NCBI GenBank assembly: GCA_035559995.1 | Contig: DATMAM010000010.1 | Span: 13,133 to 77,132, forward strand | DNA length: 64,000 bases | Reading direction: 5' to 3' | Source of the DNA: DATMAM01 sp035559995 | Lineage (GTDB): Bacteria > Desulfobacterota > Binatia > UBA9968 | Part shown: positions 43,883 through 53,324 of the stretch, piece after piece | Layout of the letters: the number at the start of each line of letters is the position of its first letter | Numbering within the stretch: position 1 is the stretch's first letter | Position numbers and translations under genes: made by a program | The notes under the pieces: model-generated | Told to the model about the DNA's origin: nothing | Seen by the model: only the letters and a program-made list of their open reading frames with translations | Database searches by the model: none

Positions 43883-44889
43883 GGTTTGGGAACAAGACTC
43901 AAATCCGTTGCGCGATCGAAGTCCTCACGGGTGAACGGCTTCTTCACAAACTTGAATTTGACGGCATCGGCCAAAGATCGCTCAATCCCCACGATGGGAG
44001 CGAGCGCCATGCTTTCGGGCGTGTAGAACTTCCACGCTTCCTTGACGGTCGAGAGGCTTTCCTTGAGTTTGGCGTTTGCGATCCAGATCTTGGCCGCTTC
44101 CTCTTGTTGGCCAAAGATAAACTTCGTCGCTTCCTGTATGGCTCTCAAGTATTCTCGCAGCGCCTGCGGCCGCGCCTTCAACAACTCGCTCCGGGCCACG
44201 TTGACCCGCAGCGTGATTTCCGATAGCCCGGGAATTTCATTGCCGCCAAAGAGCATTCTTATGTTCTTTTTCTCGATTTCTTCGAAGAAAAACGGCGGTG
44301 TAGACCAGCCAGCGTCAATTTGGCCGGTCATCACAGCCGTAAATTGCTCCGGAGGACTCCCAACGGCTGTGGGCTCGGGCTCCTTCAGCTTCTTCGACTT
44401 AAACCACTCCGCCAGGACCAAGGTTGCCATATGCGAGGAAGCTCCAGGATTGCTAAAGCCGATCTTTCGGCCCGCCAAATCTTCAATCCTTTTGATGGCG
44501 GAGTCTCCTTTGACGTACCAGAAAATGTCGCCCAAGCCCTTGGCCTCTGCGGAAACGATCTTGAGAGGCGCCCCTTTTTCCAGAGCGCTCAGCGTCGCGA
44601 GAAGGCCGACGCCGATAGCGAGGTCGGCATCCCCAGCAACCATGATTTGCACCTGATCTCCCCCGCCCCGCGCAAAGATCGGCTTGACTTGGAGTCCAAC
44701 CTTATCGAAGAACCCTTTTTGCTGCGCGACGTAAAACGGCAGGCTGATGTCGAACAGAACCCGATGCGGCAGTACCACTCGCAGGGGCTCCGCCCCTTGG
44801 GCCTGAGCGGAGTTATGCTGGCTGAACACGAAACTAAATAAAACCACTGCCACCCTAAACGCTCGCGAACCCCACCAATGTCCGAGCAT
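43879..44889 (-). CDS. NMT1/SsuA-like substrate-binding protein of the ABC cluster
   Basis: From the ATG at 44889 (AGGAGGTCGTT upstream) the product has 336 residues with a signal peptide (VAVVLFSFVFSQHNSAQAQ). Binding-fold features: FDISLPFYVAQQKGFFDKVGL, GDADLAIGVGLLATL and GRKIGFSNPGASSHMATLVL. It delivers substrate to the two downstream permeases. Its gene is between the ATPase and the permeases, and all four are leftward and tightly spaced. Confidence 0.9.
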   Translation of the reverse strand: MLGHWWGSRAFRVAVVLFSFVFSQHNSAQAQGAEPLRVVLPHRVLFDISLPFYVAQQKGFFDKVGLQVKPIFARGGGDQVQIMVAGDADLAIGVGLLATLSALEKGAPLKIVSAEAKGLGDIFWYVKGDSAIKRIEDLAGRKIGFSNPGASSHMATLVLAEWFKSKKLKEPEPTAVGSPPEQFTAVMTGQIDAGWSTPPFFFEEIEKKNIRMLFGGNEIPGLSEITLRVNVARSELLKARPQALREYLRAIQEATKFIFGQQEEAAKIWIANAKLKESLSTVKEAWKFYTPESMALAPIVGIERSLADAVKFKFVKKPFTREDFDRATDLSLVPKP

Positions 44890-44900
44890 AACGACCTCCT

Positions 44901-45890
44901 CTAATGTCTCTCCTGCAGGTAATCGAACCCTTTGAGCGCCTCTTCCCGCAGCAAGCTCCAAACTTCAGCAGTAAGCTTGACGCTGCGTTCGCTGCCGATG
45001 ACTTCAGCACCTCGCGGCCGGGGAAGATCGACGTGGACGATTTTCTTGATACGCCCCGGCCGGGCGGTCATCACCATGACCCGATCGGATAACTGGACCG
45101 CCTCCTGGATGCTATGCGTGACAAACACGATGGTTTGACCGAGCTTTTCTTGAATACGGCGAAGCTGCTCGCCCAGAATCATTCTGGTCTGCTCATCGAG
45201 CGCGCCAAATGGCTCGTCCATGAGAAGAATTTCCGGCTCCAAGATGAGGGCGCGTGCGATCGCAACTCTCTGTCTCATACCGCCGGACAGTTCGGAGGGG
45301 TAGCGGTTTTCAAAGCCCGACAGGCCCACCAGCTCGATCATGCGAGCGCACTTTTCGCGCCTCTCGTCCCGCGGGACGTGCCGCATCTCCAACCCGAACT
45401 CGATATTTTGAATGGTTGTGCGCCAAGGGAATGTTGAATCTTCTTGAAAAACCATGCCGATCGCGGGGTGAGGACCCGCTAACGAATTCCCAAGAACGCT
45501 GACGGTCCCCTCGAAATCCCCAACGAGCCCCGCAATAATCCGCAGCACCGTGGACTTACCGCAACCGGAAGGTCCGATAATCGACAGGAATTCGCCTTTA
45601 AACACGGAAAAACTGACCTCCGAAAGAGCCTCTACGCCCGGCGAATCGTCAGTCGATTCGAATCGCTTGCTCACCTGTGCGAGAGTGACGACAGCGGAGC
45701 GATTCGCAGAATCGTTTGCGGCGTTTCGCACAACCGGACGAAATCGTGAAGAGTTGAGGGACTCTATCCTCCGCGCCCCGCTGGTGTCAAAGCCGTGGCG
45801 CACCCTACTCGTCGCGTGGCCCAGGCGCGCTTTAGCGCACTCCCAAGACCGATCGAAACTCTTTCGGATCCATTTCGTCGCTGCTCGCAC
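44901..45890 (-). CDS. ABC transporter ATPase, SsuB/TauB-type
   Basis: The frame encodes up to 329 residues; the ABC domain begins near residue 68 (VVTLAQVSKRFEST), so the true start may be internal and the first 60 residues overlapping the previous gene are doubtful. Walker A GPSGCGKST, Q-loop VFQEDSTFPW, signature LSGGMRQR, and Walker B ILLMDEPFGALDEQT are intact. It powers the adjacent permease pair. It lies 11 bases before the binding-protein gene. Confidence 0.9.
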   Translation of the reverse strand: MRAATKWIRKSFDRSWECAKARLGHATSRVRHGFDTSGARRIESLNSSRFRPVVRNAANDSANRSAVVTLAQVSKRFESTDDSPGVEALSEVSFSVFKGEFLSIIGPSGCGKSTVLRIIAGLVGDFEGTVSVLGNSLAGPHPAIGMVFQEDSTFPWRTTIQNIEFGLEMRHVPRDERREKCARMIELVGLSGFENRYPSELSGGMRQRVAIARALILEPEILLMDEPFGALDEQTRMILGEQLRRIQEKLGQTIVFVTHSIQEAVQLSDRVMVMTARPGRIKKIVHVDLPRPRGAEVIGSERSVKLTAEVWSLLREEALKGFDYLQERH

Positions 45891-46821
45891 GCAGCGGGAT
45901 GAGATCCAAGGATTTCGGATTTAGACGCTCTGCCGAGGGGGTTACGTCCATCCGGGTGGACACCCGCCCCATCGCGCTCAAGAGTTCGCCTCCTTCTTTG
46001 GACAGGGCAAGATCAAGGAACAAACTAGCCGCGTTGGGATGCGATGAGCGCACAGGCAAAGCCATCGAGATCGGGACAGCCACCATGGGTTTGACCGCCA
46101 CCCAATCGACGGGCGCGCCGCGCAAGCGCAGCCGCTCCACCAGGTGGGCGTAAGTAATCGCCAGAGGAAATTCCCCGGCCGCAAGCAGATTCGCGATCAG
46201 AACGTTGCCATCGCGGAAGGCCGGCTTTTGGCCACTGAGTTTGCGCATGAAGTCTTTTGCTTTCTCAGGCCCCAAGAGACTGCGCATGCCGAAATACCAG
46301 TCGTACGACCGCGGGTCCAAAGTAATCTTGCCGTCGGCCCATCGGGGGTCTAACAGCTCATCCCATCTTTTCGGGGCGTCGGCGGCCCGGACATGGGTGG
46401 TGTTGTAAGCAATCGTATAATAATTGTTGTAGATATCGACCCACTGGCCTCGGGGGTCCTTGAACTTCTCGGGATAAGCTTCTAATTGCGCCGAGACGAT
46501 CTTCCGCAACAGCCCCTCTTTCTGCAGCAGCAAAAGATCGGATATCTTTCCTGAAACAACGTCGAACAAGAATTGCTGCGCCCTGGTTTCAGTTAAGATT
46601 CGGTTGAGCAGAGGCGCGCTCCCGGCTCTAAAGAAGCTGGCTTCCACAAACGGATAGCGGCTCCGATACAAATCCAGCAGCTTGGTCGAGTCTTCCGGCT
46701 GCATAGCGGTGTAAAGCACAAGCTTTCCCTCTTTCCTGGCCGCGCTGAGCGTTTGTTCTTGGGCACACAGGACAATCTCCGTCCAAAGAAGAACAAAAGC
46801 CGCTATCCAGGCTACGGTCAT
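45832..46821 (-). CDS. Iron-type (family 1) substrate-binding protein in the ABC cluster
   Basis: 329 residues from ATG 46821 (GGGAG upstream) with a signal peptide (MTVAWIAAFVLLWTEIVLCAQ). Features: KEGKLVLYTAMQPEDSTKLL, FLFDVVSGKISDLL, YNNYYTIAYNTTHV and RWDELLDPRWADGKITLDP, as in the iron/spermidine-like family. It overlaps the ATPase frame by 59 bases. It is a second, unrelated binding-protein family inside an Ssu-type operon, so either two ligands are bound or it serves another transporter. Confidence 0.85.
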   Translation of the reverse strand: MTVAWIAAFVLLWTEIVLCAQEQTLSAARKEGKLVLYTAMQPEDSTKLLDLYRSRYPFVEASFFRAGSAPLLNRILTETRAQQFLFDVVSGKISDLLLLQKEGLLRKIVSAQLEAYPEKFKDPRGQWVDIYNNYYTIAYNTTHVRAADAPKRWDELLDPRWADGKITLDPRSYDWYFGMRSLLGPEKAKDFMRKLSGQKPAFRDGNVLIANLLAAGEFPLAITYAHLVERLRLRGAPVDWVAVKPMVAVPISMALPVRSSHPNAASLFLDLALSKEGGELLSAMGRVSTRMDVTPSAERLNPKSLDLIPLRASSDEMDPKEFRSVLGVR

Positions 46822-46856
46822 CGGAGCACTCCCTCGGATCGAGCCCATCGCGGAAG

Positions 46857-47372
46857 CTATTTCTGCGCCTCGGGTTTCAGATAAGGCATCAGTGAAGCCA
46901 TCACCGCGAGCATGTTCAGCAATAACGGCGACGGAATCACGCGCAAATACCGTGCGGGTTTGTCGGAGGTTACAAAGTGCTGGTGAAACGTCTCGGGCGG
47001 CACATACTGGGCGTCTCCCGGCCCCCACGTGTACTTCTGATCCCCGATGATGCTGTAGCCTTCTCCCTGCAGGAAATAGATATATGCCTCTCCGTGAACG
47101 TGCCCGTCGCTCGCCTGAGAGCCGGGCGGTATCTCTGAAATCGCGATGTTGGCGAGAGTGTTTTGAAAGCCGAGGCGAAAGTCGATTAAATTGGCCACCT
47201 TGACCCCGCCCTCGATAGTTTTCCACTGGAGCTCGTCGTGATGCATCATGATACGGGACTTCTTTTTAGTTTCGATAATCTGGTTGTACAGCTCGAGCGC
47301 TTCGGGCGCGCGCGCGGTGACGACGCGCTCTTCGGTCGATTTCCACTCGCCGGGTATTTTAGGAATCCACAT
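46857..47372 (-). CDS. Cupin-fold protein
   Basis: 171 residues with a conserved double-stranded beta-helix: GSQASDGHVHGEAYIYFLQGEG (motif 1 with His ligands) and YVPPETFHQHF (motif 2). It may be a dioxygenase or a ligand-binding cupin. GGAGG lies 8 bases before the ATG. It is the first leftward gene of the divergent locus and is transcribed away from the GntR regulator, from the same 100-base gap that carries the TGTATACA operator. Confidence 0.85.
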   Translation of the reverse strand: MWIPKIPGEWKSTEERVVTARAPEALELYNQIIETKKKSRIMMHHDELQWKTIEGGVKVANLIDFRLGFQNTLANIAISEIPPGSQASDGHVHGEAYIYFLQGEGYSIIGDQKYTWGPGDAQYVPPETFHQHFVTSDKPARYLRVIPSPLLLNMLAVMASLMPYLKPEAQK

Positions 47373-47416
47373 TGCGACCTCCGTGAATGTCTTTCCAAAT
47401 CGGCTTTACCGAAAGG

Positions 47417-47445
47417 TTGATCTTGTATACAGGCAGTGTTACAAC
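47417..47445 (+). promoter_or_regulatory. GntR promoter with a TGTATACA palindrome in the spacer
   Basis: TTGATC (47417-47422), a 17-base spacer, and TACAAC (47440-47445) face the GntR gene. The spacer holds TGTATACA (47424-47431), extended to C-Y-TGTATACA-R-G. FCD-type GntR repressors such as VanR and FadR relatives bind T-G-N-A-T-N-C-A-like palindromes, so autoregulation and control of the divergent cupin operon are likely (inference). Confidence 0.6.
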
Positions 47446-47471
47446 CAACATTCCAGGAAGTCAAGGTAAAG

Positions 47472-48176
47472 ATGGCCAACCGAAAACTTGCATCCGTGAA
47501 CAAGCGGCGCGCGCCGTTGATCGCCGAAGCGCGCGTTTACCAGTCGCTAAAAAAAGCGATTTTGTCCGGGCGGTACCCACCCGGCTCTGTCTTGATCCAA
47601 GAAAGTCTCTGCCGCGAGTTTCGTATCAGCCGTACCCCGGTGCGCGATGCTCTCACCCATTTGCAGGCTGAGGGTCTCGTGGTCGCTATCCCCAACAAAG
47701 GCGTGCTGGTGAGGGAGCTTTCGCAAAAGGACGTTCGCGACATCTATGAGGTGAGGCTCCTCCTGGAAGGGGCCGCGGCCAGTGACGCGGCGACGAAGGT
47801 AAACAAGAGCGAAATCAATCGAATCCTGGAAAGGCTTCTAGACTTGCAGAAGCGCAGGGACTTTTCCTTCGAATCCGTCAAGGACGCTGGCGCCGAACTT
47901 CATCGAGCGATCCTTGTCTCGTCGGGTAACCGGATCATGAAGGAGATTCTCGATCGTATTGAGAGCCTCATCGAGGTGACCCGGATCCCGTTCAAAGACT
48001 CGTACGACCGACTTGCGGAAATTAACCGGGAACATATCGAAATCGCTGAAGCGCTTCTTAACGGAGAGCCTGAAAAGGCCGGCGAACTGATGCGGAAGCA
48101 CATTGCGCGCACCCAGGAGGCCCATCTGAGAATCCTCATGGGGGAGCGAGCGTCGCGTCCCACCGTCTACGCATAA
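47472..48176 (+). CDS. GntR-family regulator with FCD ligand domain
   Basis: 234 residues from ATG 47472. The winged helix occupies about 20-80 (VYQSLKKAILSGRYPPGSVL, ESLCREFRISRTPVRDALTHL), followed by an FCD all-helical domain with EVRLLLEGAAA, ELHRAILVSSGN and HIEIAEALLNGEPEKAGEL, including the His/Asp positions that bind metal in this family. FCD regulators typically sense sugar acids or aromatic acids. It is placed between two oppositely oriented operons, as expected of their controller. An upstream in-frame ATG at 47436 is rejected in favour of the AAGG-proximal start. Confidence 0.9.
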   Translation: MANRKLASVNKRRAPLIAEARVYQSLKKAILSGRYPPGSVLIQESLCREFRISRTPVRDALTHLQAEGLVVAIPNKGVLVRELSQKDVRDIYEVRLLLEGAAASDAATKVNKSEINRILERLLDLQKRRDFSFESVKDAGAELHRAILVSSGNRIMKEILDRIESLIEVTRIPFKDSYDRLAEINREHIEIAEALLNGEPEKAGELMRKHIARTQEAHLRILMGERASRPTVYA

Positions 48177-48253
48177 CGGAGGTCGCGCGAGTTACCAGCC
48201 GGTATCGCCGTCAGAAGCCTGAACGGGCGCAGATCGAGAGCCGAAAATCGCCT

Positions 48254-49255
48254 ATGCGGAAGCTGAGCACGCCCCACCCTTTCGTGGCGCTGATTTTCCT
48301 GCTGTGCGTTCTATGCCGTGATCCCGGACCCGTGGGCGCTGAACCGCTGCGTCTTGCGTTTTCTTCTTTCAGCGCTTCGGCCGCCGGTTTTTTCACCGCC
48401 ATCGACGAGAAGCTATTCGAGCGCCGCGGGATTGACCTCGTTTACGTTTACATCGCCTCTTCCTCGGTAGTCTTGCCAGCGGTCCTCACCCGCGAGGTCG
48501 ATATCGCAACTTTGAGCGGCGAAGCGGTGACGCGCGCTTATCACCAGGGCGCGAGAAACTTAGTGATTATCGGTACCCACGTCGACAAATTCACGTTTTC
48601 GCTTTTCACCAAACCGGAGATCAAAACGCCGCAGGATCTCCGCGGCAAGATTCTTGGCGTCTCCCGCTTCGGCGGGAGCCTCGACATCGCCTTGCGTTAC
48701 GGCCTGCAGCAGGTCGGATTGGATCCCAAACGCGACAATATCACCCTCCTACAGGCCGGCGGCATGCCGGAGATCATGGCGGGGTTGACTACGGGTAAAC
48801 TCGACGGCGCCATGCTGCTATCCGTTTATGCCTTCAGGGCAAAGGAGCTCGGCTTTCGCGAGCTTCTGGACCTGGGCGCGCTGGGCGTTCCGTTTCCGCA
48901 AGCGGTAACCCTTACCACCCGGGAATTCTTGCGCGACAAGAGAGATTTGGCACGGCGCTTTCTGGCGGCCTATCTCGACGGCCTCGAACGCTTTCTCAGC
49001 AACCCGCAGGCGGGAAAGAAGGCGCTGGCAAGATTCACCGGCGTCAAAGAAGAAAAGCTCCTCGAGGCGGATTATGTACAGTACAAGGAGAAATATCTGA
49101 ACAAGACCATGACTACGGAAGCGCGAACCCTGGCCATTGTTTTTGACCGGATCGGAGTATCGTCGGCCGAGGAACGGGAGAAGTTGTTTAGAGGCGTCGC
49201 CGATAACAGTCTTTTGGCGGAGGCGAAGGCTCTTCGTTCTTCTTTCTCTCGGTGA
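48254..49255 (+). CDS. NMT1/SsuA-like substrate-binding protein
   Basis: 333 residues with a signal peptide (FVALIFLLCVLCRDPGPVGA, with a possible cysteine near the end). The fold is shown by FSASAAGFFTAIDEKLFERRGI, REVDIATLSGEAVTRA, DLRGKILGVSRFGGSLDI and TTGKLDGAMLL. It lies downstream of GntR in the catabolic operon and presumably captures its substrate. It ends 10 bases before the UbiD-like gene. Confidence 0.88.
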   Translation: MRKLSTPHPFVALIFLLCVLCRDPGPVGAEPLRLAFSSFSASAAGFFTAIDEKLFERRGIDLVYVYIASSSVVLPAVLTREVDIATLSGEAVTRAYHQGARNLVIIGTHVDKFTFSLFTKPEIKTPQDLRGKILGVSRFGGSLDIALRYGLQQVGLDPKRDNITLLQAGGMPEIMAGLTTGKLDGAMLLSVYAFRAKELGFRELLDLGALGVPFPQAVTLTTREFLRDKRDLARRFLAAYLDGLERFLSNPQAGKKALARFTGVKEEKLLEADYVQYKEKYLNKTMTTEARTLAIVFDRIGVSSAEEREKLFRGVADNSLLAEAKALRSSFSR

Positions 49256-49265
49256 AAAAGTAATC

Positions 49266-50720
49266 ATGCAAACACCTGACCATGCTCAAGCTGCCCTAGA
49301 CCTGAGGGTCTTTGTCGATCGAGTGGGGCAAGCCGGAGAACTGAAACAAATAAGGGGCGCGCACTGGGACTTGGAAATTGGCGCGCTGACCGAGATTGCC
49401 GCCGGCACGGAGTCGCCTCCAGCATTGCTCTTCGATGAAATCCCGGGCTATCCCCCAGGTTTCCGCGTCCTCACAAACATCTGCCAGTCGCAGTCAAGAC
49501 ATCCTTTAGCCTTGGGGATATCGCCGCCGATTTACGGCGTCGAGCTCGTGAAAGAGGTTAAGCGGCGGCTCGCTAACCTCAGACCGATACCGCCACGGGA
49601 GGTTTCACGGGGTCCGGTGCTGGAAAACATCGCGCGTGGTAGCGATGTGAACGTTCTTAAATTCCCCGCCCCGCGGTGGCACGCCGAGGACGGGGGCCGC
49701 TACATCGGCACATTTGACGCGGTGGTTTGCAAAGACCCGGAAAGCGGCTTCGTGAACGTCGGCACCTATCGCGTTCAGGTCCACGACGAGAAAACGGTCG
49801 GGCTTTTTATTATTCCCGGGAAGCACGGCGGGCTGATCGCTGAGAAGTACTGGAGTCAGGGCAAGCCCTGCCCTCTTTTGATCGCGTGCGGCATCGCTCC
49901 ATCAATCATCGCAGCCAGCGCCGTCGGCATCCCCTGGGGATTGGGCGAATACGAATTTCTGGGCGGCTTGTTGGGCGCTCCTGTGCCCGTGGTCAAGTCG
50001 GAGATCTTTGGATTGCCGATGCCGGCTTCGGCGGAAATCGTTCTCGAAGGGCTCGCTCCGCCGCCCGCGCAGGCTTCGCGCCTGGAAGGCCCTTTCGGCG
50101 AATGGCCAGGCTATTACGCATCAGGAGCCCTGCCGGCGCCGGTCGTCAATATCGAGGCGATCTACCACCGCAACGCTCCGATTATCACCGGCGACCCGCC
50201 ATTGAAAACCTACTTAAACGGCGAGCTCTACATGTACATCCGTGCCGCTAACGTCTGGTCTTCCATGGAGCGCGCGGGAATTCCCGACGTCCAAGGAATA
50301 TGGTTTCCAAGGCAGGGGCGTTTTATCGTCGCCGTAGCGGTGCGGCAACGCTACTCCGGCCATGCGAAGCAAGCCGCTCACGCGGTCTTGTCGACGCGCG
50401 ACGGCGGGCGGGACATACGCATGGTCATCGTTGTCGACGACGATATCGACATCACTAACGTCAACGAGCTTTTGTGGGCAGTCGCCTCTCGCTGGGAACC
50501 CAGGACGCAATCGGAGATCGTCGATGTGCCGGCGAGCGTCCTCAACCCGACCCTGCCGCCGGAGAGAAAGGCAAAAAACGACCTCGTGAGCTCGTGCATC
50601 ATTATTGACGCATGCCGACCGTATCATTGGATCAAAGCATTTCCGGCCATCAGCGCCGCCGCTCCCGAATACAAAGCGCAGATGCTGAAACGATGGCGTC
50701 ACTTGTTTGCCAAATCCTGA
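49266..50720 (+). CDS. UbiD-family (prenyl-FMN) decarboxylase
   Basis: 484 residues from ATG 49266. UbiD family hallmarks are FPAPRWHAEDGGRYIGTFDAV, VGTYRVQVHDEKTVG, PLEGPFGEWPGYY-type sequence (here RLEGPFGEWPGYYASG), and VVDDDIDITNVNELLWAVASR. These enzymes decarboxylate or carboxylate aromatic and alpha,beta-unsaturated acids with prenylated FMN. Its placement among a solute-binding protein, an SDR and an enolase-superfamily gene points to an aromatic-acid or acrylic-acid pathway. No UbiX-like gene is adjacent. Confidence 0.92.
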   Translation: MQTPDHAQAALDLRVFVDRVGQAGELKQIRGAHWDLEIGALTEIAAGTESPPALLFDEIPGYPPGFRVLTNICQSQSRHPLALGISPPIYGVELVKEVKRRLANLRPIPPREVSRGPVLENIARGSDVNVLKFPAPRWHAEDGGRYIGTFDAVVCKDPESGFVNVGTYRVQVHDEKTVGLFIIPGKHGGLIAEKYWSQGKPCPLLIACGIAPSIIAASAVGIPWGLGEYEFLGGLLGAPVPVVKSEIFGLPMPASAEIVLEGLAPPPAQASRLEGPFGEWPGYYASGALPAPVVNIEAIYHRNAPIITGDPPLKTYLNGELYMYIRAANVWSSMERAGIPDVQGIWFPRQGRFIVAVAVRQRYSGHAKQAAHAVLSTRDGGRDIRMVIVVDDDIDITNVNELLWAVASRWEPRTQSEIVDVPASVLNPTLPPERKAKNDLVSSCIIIDACRPYHWIKAFPAISAAAPEYKAQMLKRWRHLFAKS

Positions 50721-50732
50721 AGGAGAGAAAAA

Positions 50733-51455
50733 ATGATCACAAAAGAAGATGTGTTAAAAACGGTCGCAGAGGCATGGTGGGAGAGATCGCCACGGATTAT
50801 CGAATTCGTCAATCATCACCTGACGATTGAGGGCGCCAGGGTTTTCGCGCCGGAGCACACTTATTTCGCCGCTCATTTTCCGCGTTGGTTTGGAAACGTC
50901 ATCGGCAACTGTCCGGTTTTGGAAGCGCGAGCCTACATGATCGGCAACATGTACGTCGAAGAAGTCGACGATCCGACGATCCACGATACCCACCACGGCA
51001 GCATGGTCACATTCGCGGAAGGGCTGGGCCTGGCGCGGGCGGAGGTCCTCAACCACACTCCCAGCATACCGATGCTTATGGGGGTTCATTATTGGGATAA
51101 TATCAGTCGCACACGCCCTTGGCTCGAAGGCTTCGCCGCTATCGGCGCCTTAGAGTTAACGAATCATGGGGAGTTAGCGGCCCGCTACGGCGAGATCCCG
51201 CTGAACTCGCGCAAAAAGTGGGAGCGGCTTGGATTGGACCCGAAATACTTGGTTCACTGGGAGGCCGCCGATGTCGCCGATCCCGGCGAGGGCGGACACG
51301 CTGACGAGACGGTCCGTATCATCGTCAAGTACGCGACGACGCCGGAGCGGGCGCGCGCCGCGCTGGAAGCGGTGTCGGAGAGCATCAACGTGTTTCGGTT
51401 CATTTACGACCAGATCGCGGAGCGCGCCATAGCGGCTTCAAAAAAATCGCGGTAA
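50733..51455 (+). CDS. Heme-oxygenase-fold (TenA/PqqC-like) protein B
   Basis: 240 residues, all-helical. Conserved-looking segments are HTYFAAHFPRWFGNVIGNCP, GNMYVEEVDDPTIHDTHHGSM and VHYWDNISRTRPWLEGFAAIG. The Glu/Asp/His-rich middle helix could supply metal ligands as in diiron oxidases of this fold. A GGAG site precedes ATG 50733. It is a distant paralogue of 36186-36872. Its placement between UbiD and the BNR propeller suggests an oxidative step in the same pathway. Confidence 0.7.
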   Translation: MITKEDVLKTVAEAWWERSPRIIEFVNHHLTIEGARVFAPEHTYFAAHFPRWFGNVIGNCPVLEARAYMIGNMYVEEVDDPTIHDTHHGSMVTFAEGLGLARAEVLNHTPSIPMLMGVHYWDNISRTRPWLEGFAAIGALELTNHGELAARYGEIPLNSRKKWERLGLDPKYLVHWEAADVADPGEGGHADETVRIIVKYATTPERARAALEAVSESINVFRFIYDQIAERAIAASKKSR

Positions 51456-51468
51456 AGGAGACCGCTCC

Positions 51469-52536
51469 ATGGATGCTATATTTGTCGGCACATTGGACGG
51501 GATTTTCAAGATCGCTCGCTTCAGGGAAACGTGGAAAATCGAATCCAAAGATCTCACCGGCGCTGAGATCAACTGTCTTGTGGTACGCGCCGACCGCCGC
51601 GAGGTCATCTACGCCGGCGCGCGGGGCGGCGGGCTATACCGGAGCGAAGACGGGGGCAAGTCTTGGAAACGATTGGGCGACCGCGTCCTGTCAGACAAGA
51701 TACGCGCGCTCGCACTCGATCCGTCCGATCCTAAAGTCGTCTATGTCGGCACGGAACCCGCCTCCCTGTGGCGGACGGAAGACGAGGGAAAGACTTGGAA
51801 CGAAATTTTCGGGGTAAAAGAAATTGCGGCCGAGCGACAGTGGACTTACCCTGTGCCGGCGATTCAGCCGCACGTGCGCAGCATCGCTGTCGACCCGCGC
51901 GACTCCCGAAAAATCTGCTTAGCGGCCCAAGTCGGCGGAATTTTGCTGAGCAGCGATGGCGGTCAGTCATGGAGGGACGTGCGCTATCCGATTGACTTGG
52001 ACGTTCATTCGGTCATTTTCGATCCAAATCGTGCCAACACCATTTACGCGGCAACCGGCGGCGGTGAGAATTTTCCCGACCCGACGCCGCCTCCCAAAGG
52101 CCGGCCTCTCTACCGCTCGCTGGACGGCGGCCACTCCTGGGAATCGATTTCCGATACTTTCGAGCGAACGTATTCCGTCCCCGTGCGAGTGCATCCCAAA
52201 GATCCGCAGACCTTATATATCGGCGTCGCTGAGCAGCCTCCTCCGCTTTGGCTTAATCGACCGACCAAAGCAAACGGTGCGTTGATGCGGAGCTCGGACG
52301 GCGGCGCGAACTGGGAGCAACTCGGCGCCGGTCTGCCGAACCCTTTCACCAGCATGGTAGAATGCATCGATTTCGACCCGGACGAGCCGGATAACGTCTT
52401 TATCGGCACCGGCGGCGAGGGAGCGCGCTTCATCAAGCTTACCGACGGCGAGATTTTCCACAGCCCCGATCGCGGCGACCATTGGGAAAAGATCCCGCTC
52501 CATCTCCCGATCATCTATGCCTTAGCGGTGCGGTAG
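51469..52536 (+). CDS. BNR/YCF48-like beta-propeller protein (copy B)
   Basis: 355 residues with blades carrying SEDGGKSW, TEDEGKTW, SSDGGQSW, SLDGGHSW, SSDGGANW and SPDRGDHW Asp-box motifs. It shares opening and spacing with copy A (17920-18963). No signal peptide is seen. GGAG lies upstream of the ATG. Both copies sit beside binding-fold and hydrolytic genes, so a common but unknown role in such gene sets is likely. Confidence 0.75.
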   Translation: MDAIFVGTLDGIFKIARFRETWKIESKDLTGAEINCLVVRADRREVIYAGARGGGLYRSEDGGKSWKRLGDRVLSDKIRALALDPSDPKVVYVGTEPASLWRTEDEGKTWNEIFGVKEIAAERQWTYPVPAIQPHVRSIAVDPRDSRKICLAAQVGGILLSSDGGQSWRDVRYPIDLDVHSVIFDPNRANTIYAATGGGENFPDPTPPPKGRPLYRSLDGGHSWESISDTFERTYSVPVRVHPKDPQTLYIGVAEQPPPLWLNRPTKANGALMRSSDGGANWEQLGAGLPNPFTSMVECIDFDPDEPDNVFIGTGGEGARFIKLTDGEIFHSPDRGDHWEKIPLHLPIIYALAVR

Positions 52537-52543
52537 TGACGGC

Positions 52544-53314
52544 GTGAAGCGGCCCTTTCGCCGAATAGCGGTTGATCGCCAAGCCGTTGCCATCGTAACG
52601 GGGGCCGATTCGGGCATCGGCCTTGCGGTTGCCCGCAAGTTTTCGGAGAACGGTTATCGTGTTGTCCTTAGCGGAATCCATCCCCGCGCCGGGGAAAAGC
52701 GCGCGCAGGCTATCGTTCGCTCCGGCGGCGCGGCGATTTATGTCAAGGCCGATGTGCGAAAAGAGTCTGAGGTCCGCGAACTGGTTAAAAGGACCGCGGA
52801 TCACTGGGGGCGGATCGACGTGTTGTGCAACAATGCGGGCGTTCAGAGAATCGCGTTTTTAAACGAGGCTACCGTCAAGCTTTGGGATGAAGTGATGGCA
52901 GTGAACGCGCGCGGGCCGTTCCTGGGCGTCAAGTATGCTCTGCCTTATCTGCGAAAAACGCAGGGCTGCATCATCAATATTGGTTCGACGGCGGGACTGG
53001 TCGGCTACGCCGGCGGAACCGCCTATTCTGCTTCCAAGGCGGCGCTTGTGATGATGAGCAAAGTCTGGGCTCTGGAGCTGGCTTCACACCGAATCCGCGT
53101 GAACTGCATTTGTCCGGGAGCCACGCGCACCGCGATGATCAGACCCGATCGGATCCGCCGCCTCGTCGAGCAGATTCCGCTCGGGCGAATCGGCGAGCCT
53201 CAAGACATTGCCGAGTTGGCGCTTTTCCTGGCTTCCTCCAAAGCCAAGCAAATCACCGGCGGCGTATTTGTCGTCGATGGCGGCGTAACCGCGGGAAGAC
53301 CAAGACTCGCGTGA
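52544..53314 (+). CDS. Short-chain dehydrogenase/reductase
   Basis: 256 residues from a GTG at 52544. The NAD(P)-binding TGADSGIG (19-26), NNAG (96-99), catalytic S148, and Y161-x3-K165 are intact, and the C-terminal GGVFVVDGG segment fits the classical SDR family. It probably oxidises an alcohol intermediate of the neighbouring pathway. It sits between the BNR propeller and the enolase-superfamily gene on one transcript. Confidence 0.9.
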   Translation: MKRPFRRIAVDRQAVAIVTGADSGIGLAVARKFSENGYRVVLSGIHPRAGEKRAQAIVRSGGAAIYVKADVRKESEVRELVKRTADHWGRIDVLCNNAGVQRIAFLNEATVKLWDEVMAVNARGPFLGVKYALPYLRKTQGCIINIGSTAGLVGYAGGTAYSASKAALVMMSKVWALELASHRIRVNCICPGATRTAMIRPDRIRRLVEQIPLGRIGEPQDIAELALFLASSKAKQITGGVFVVDGGVTAGRPRLA

Positions 53315-53324
53315 GGATACTTCG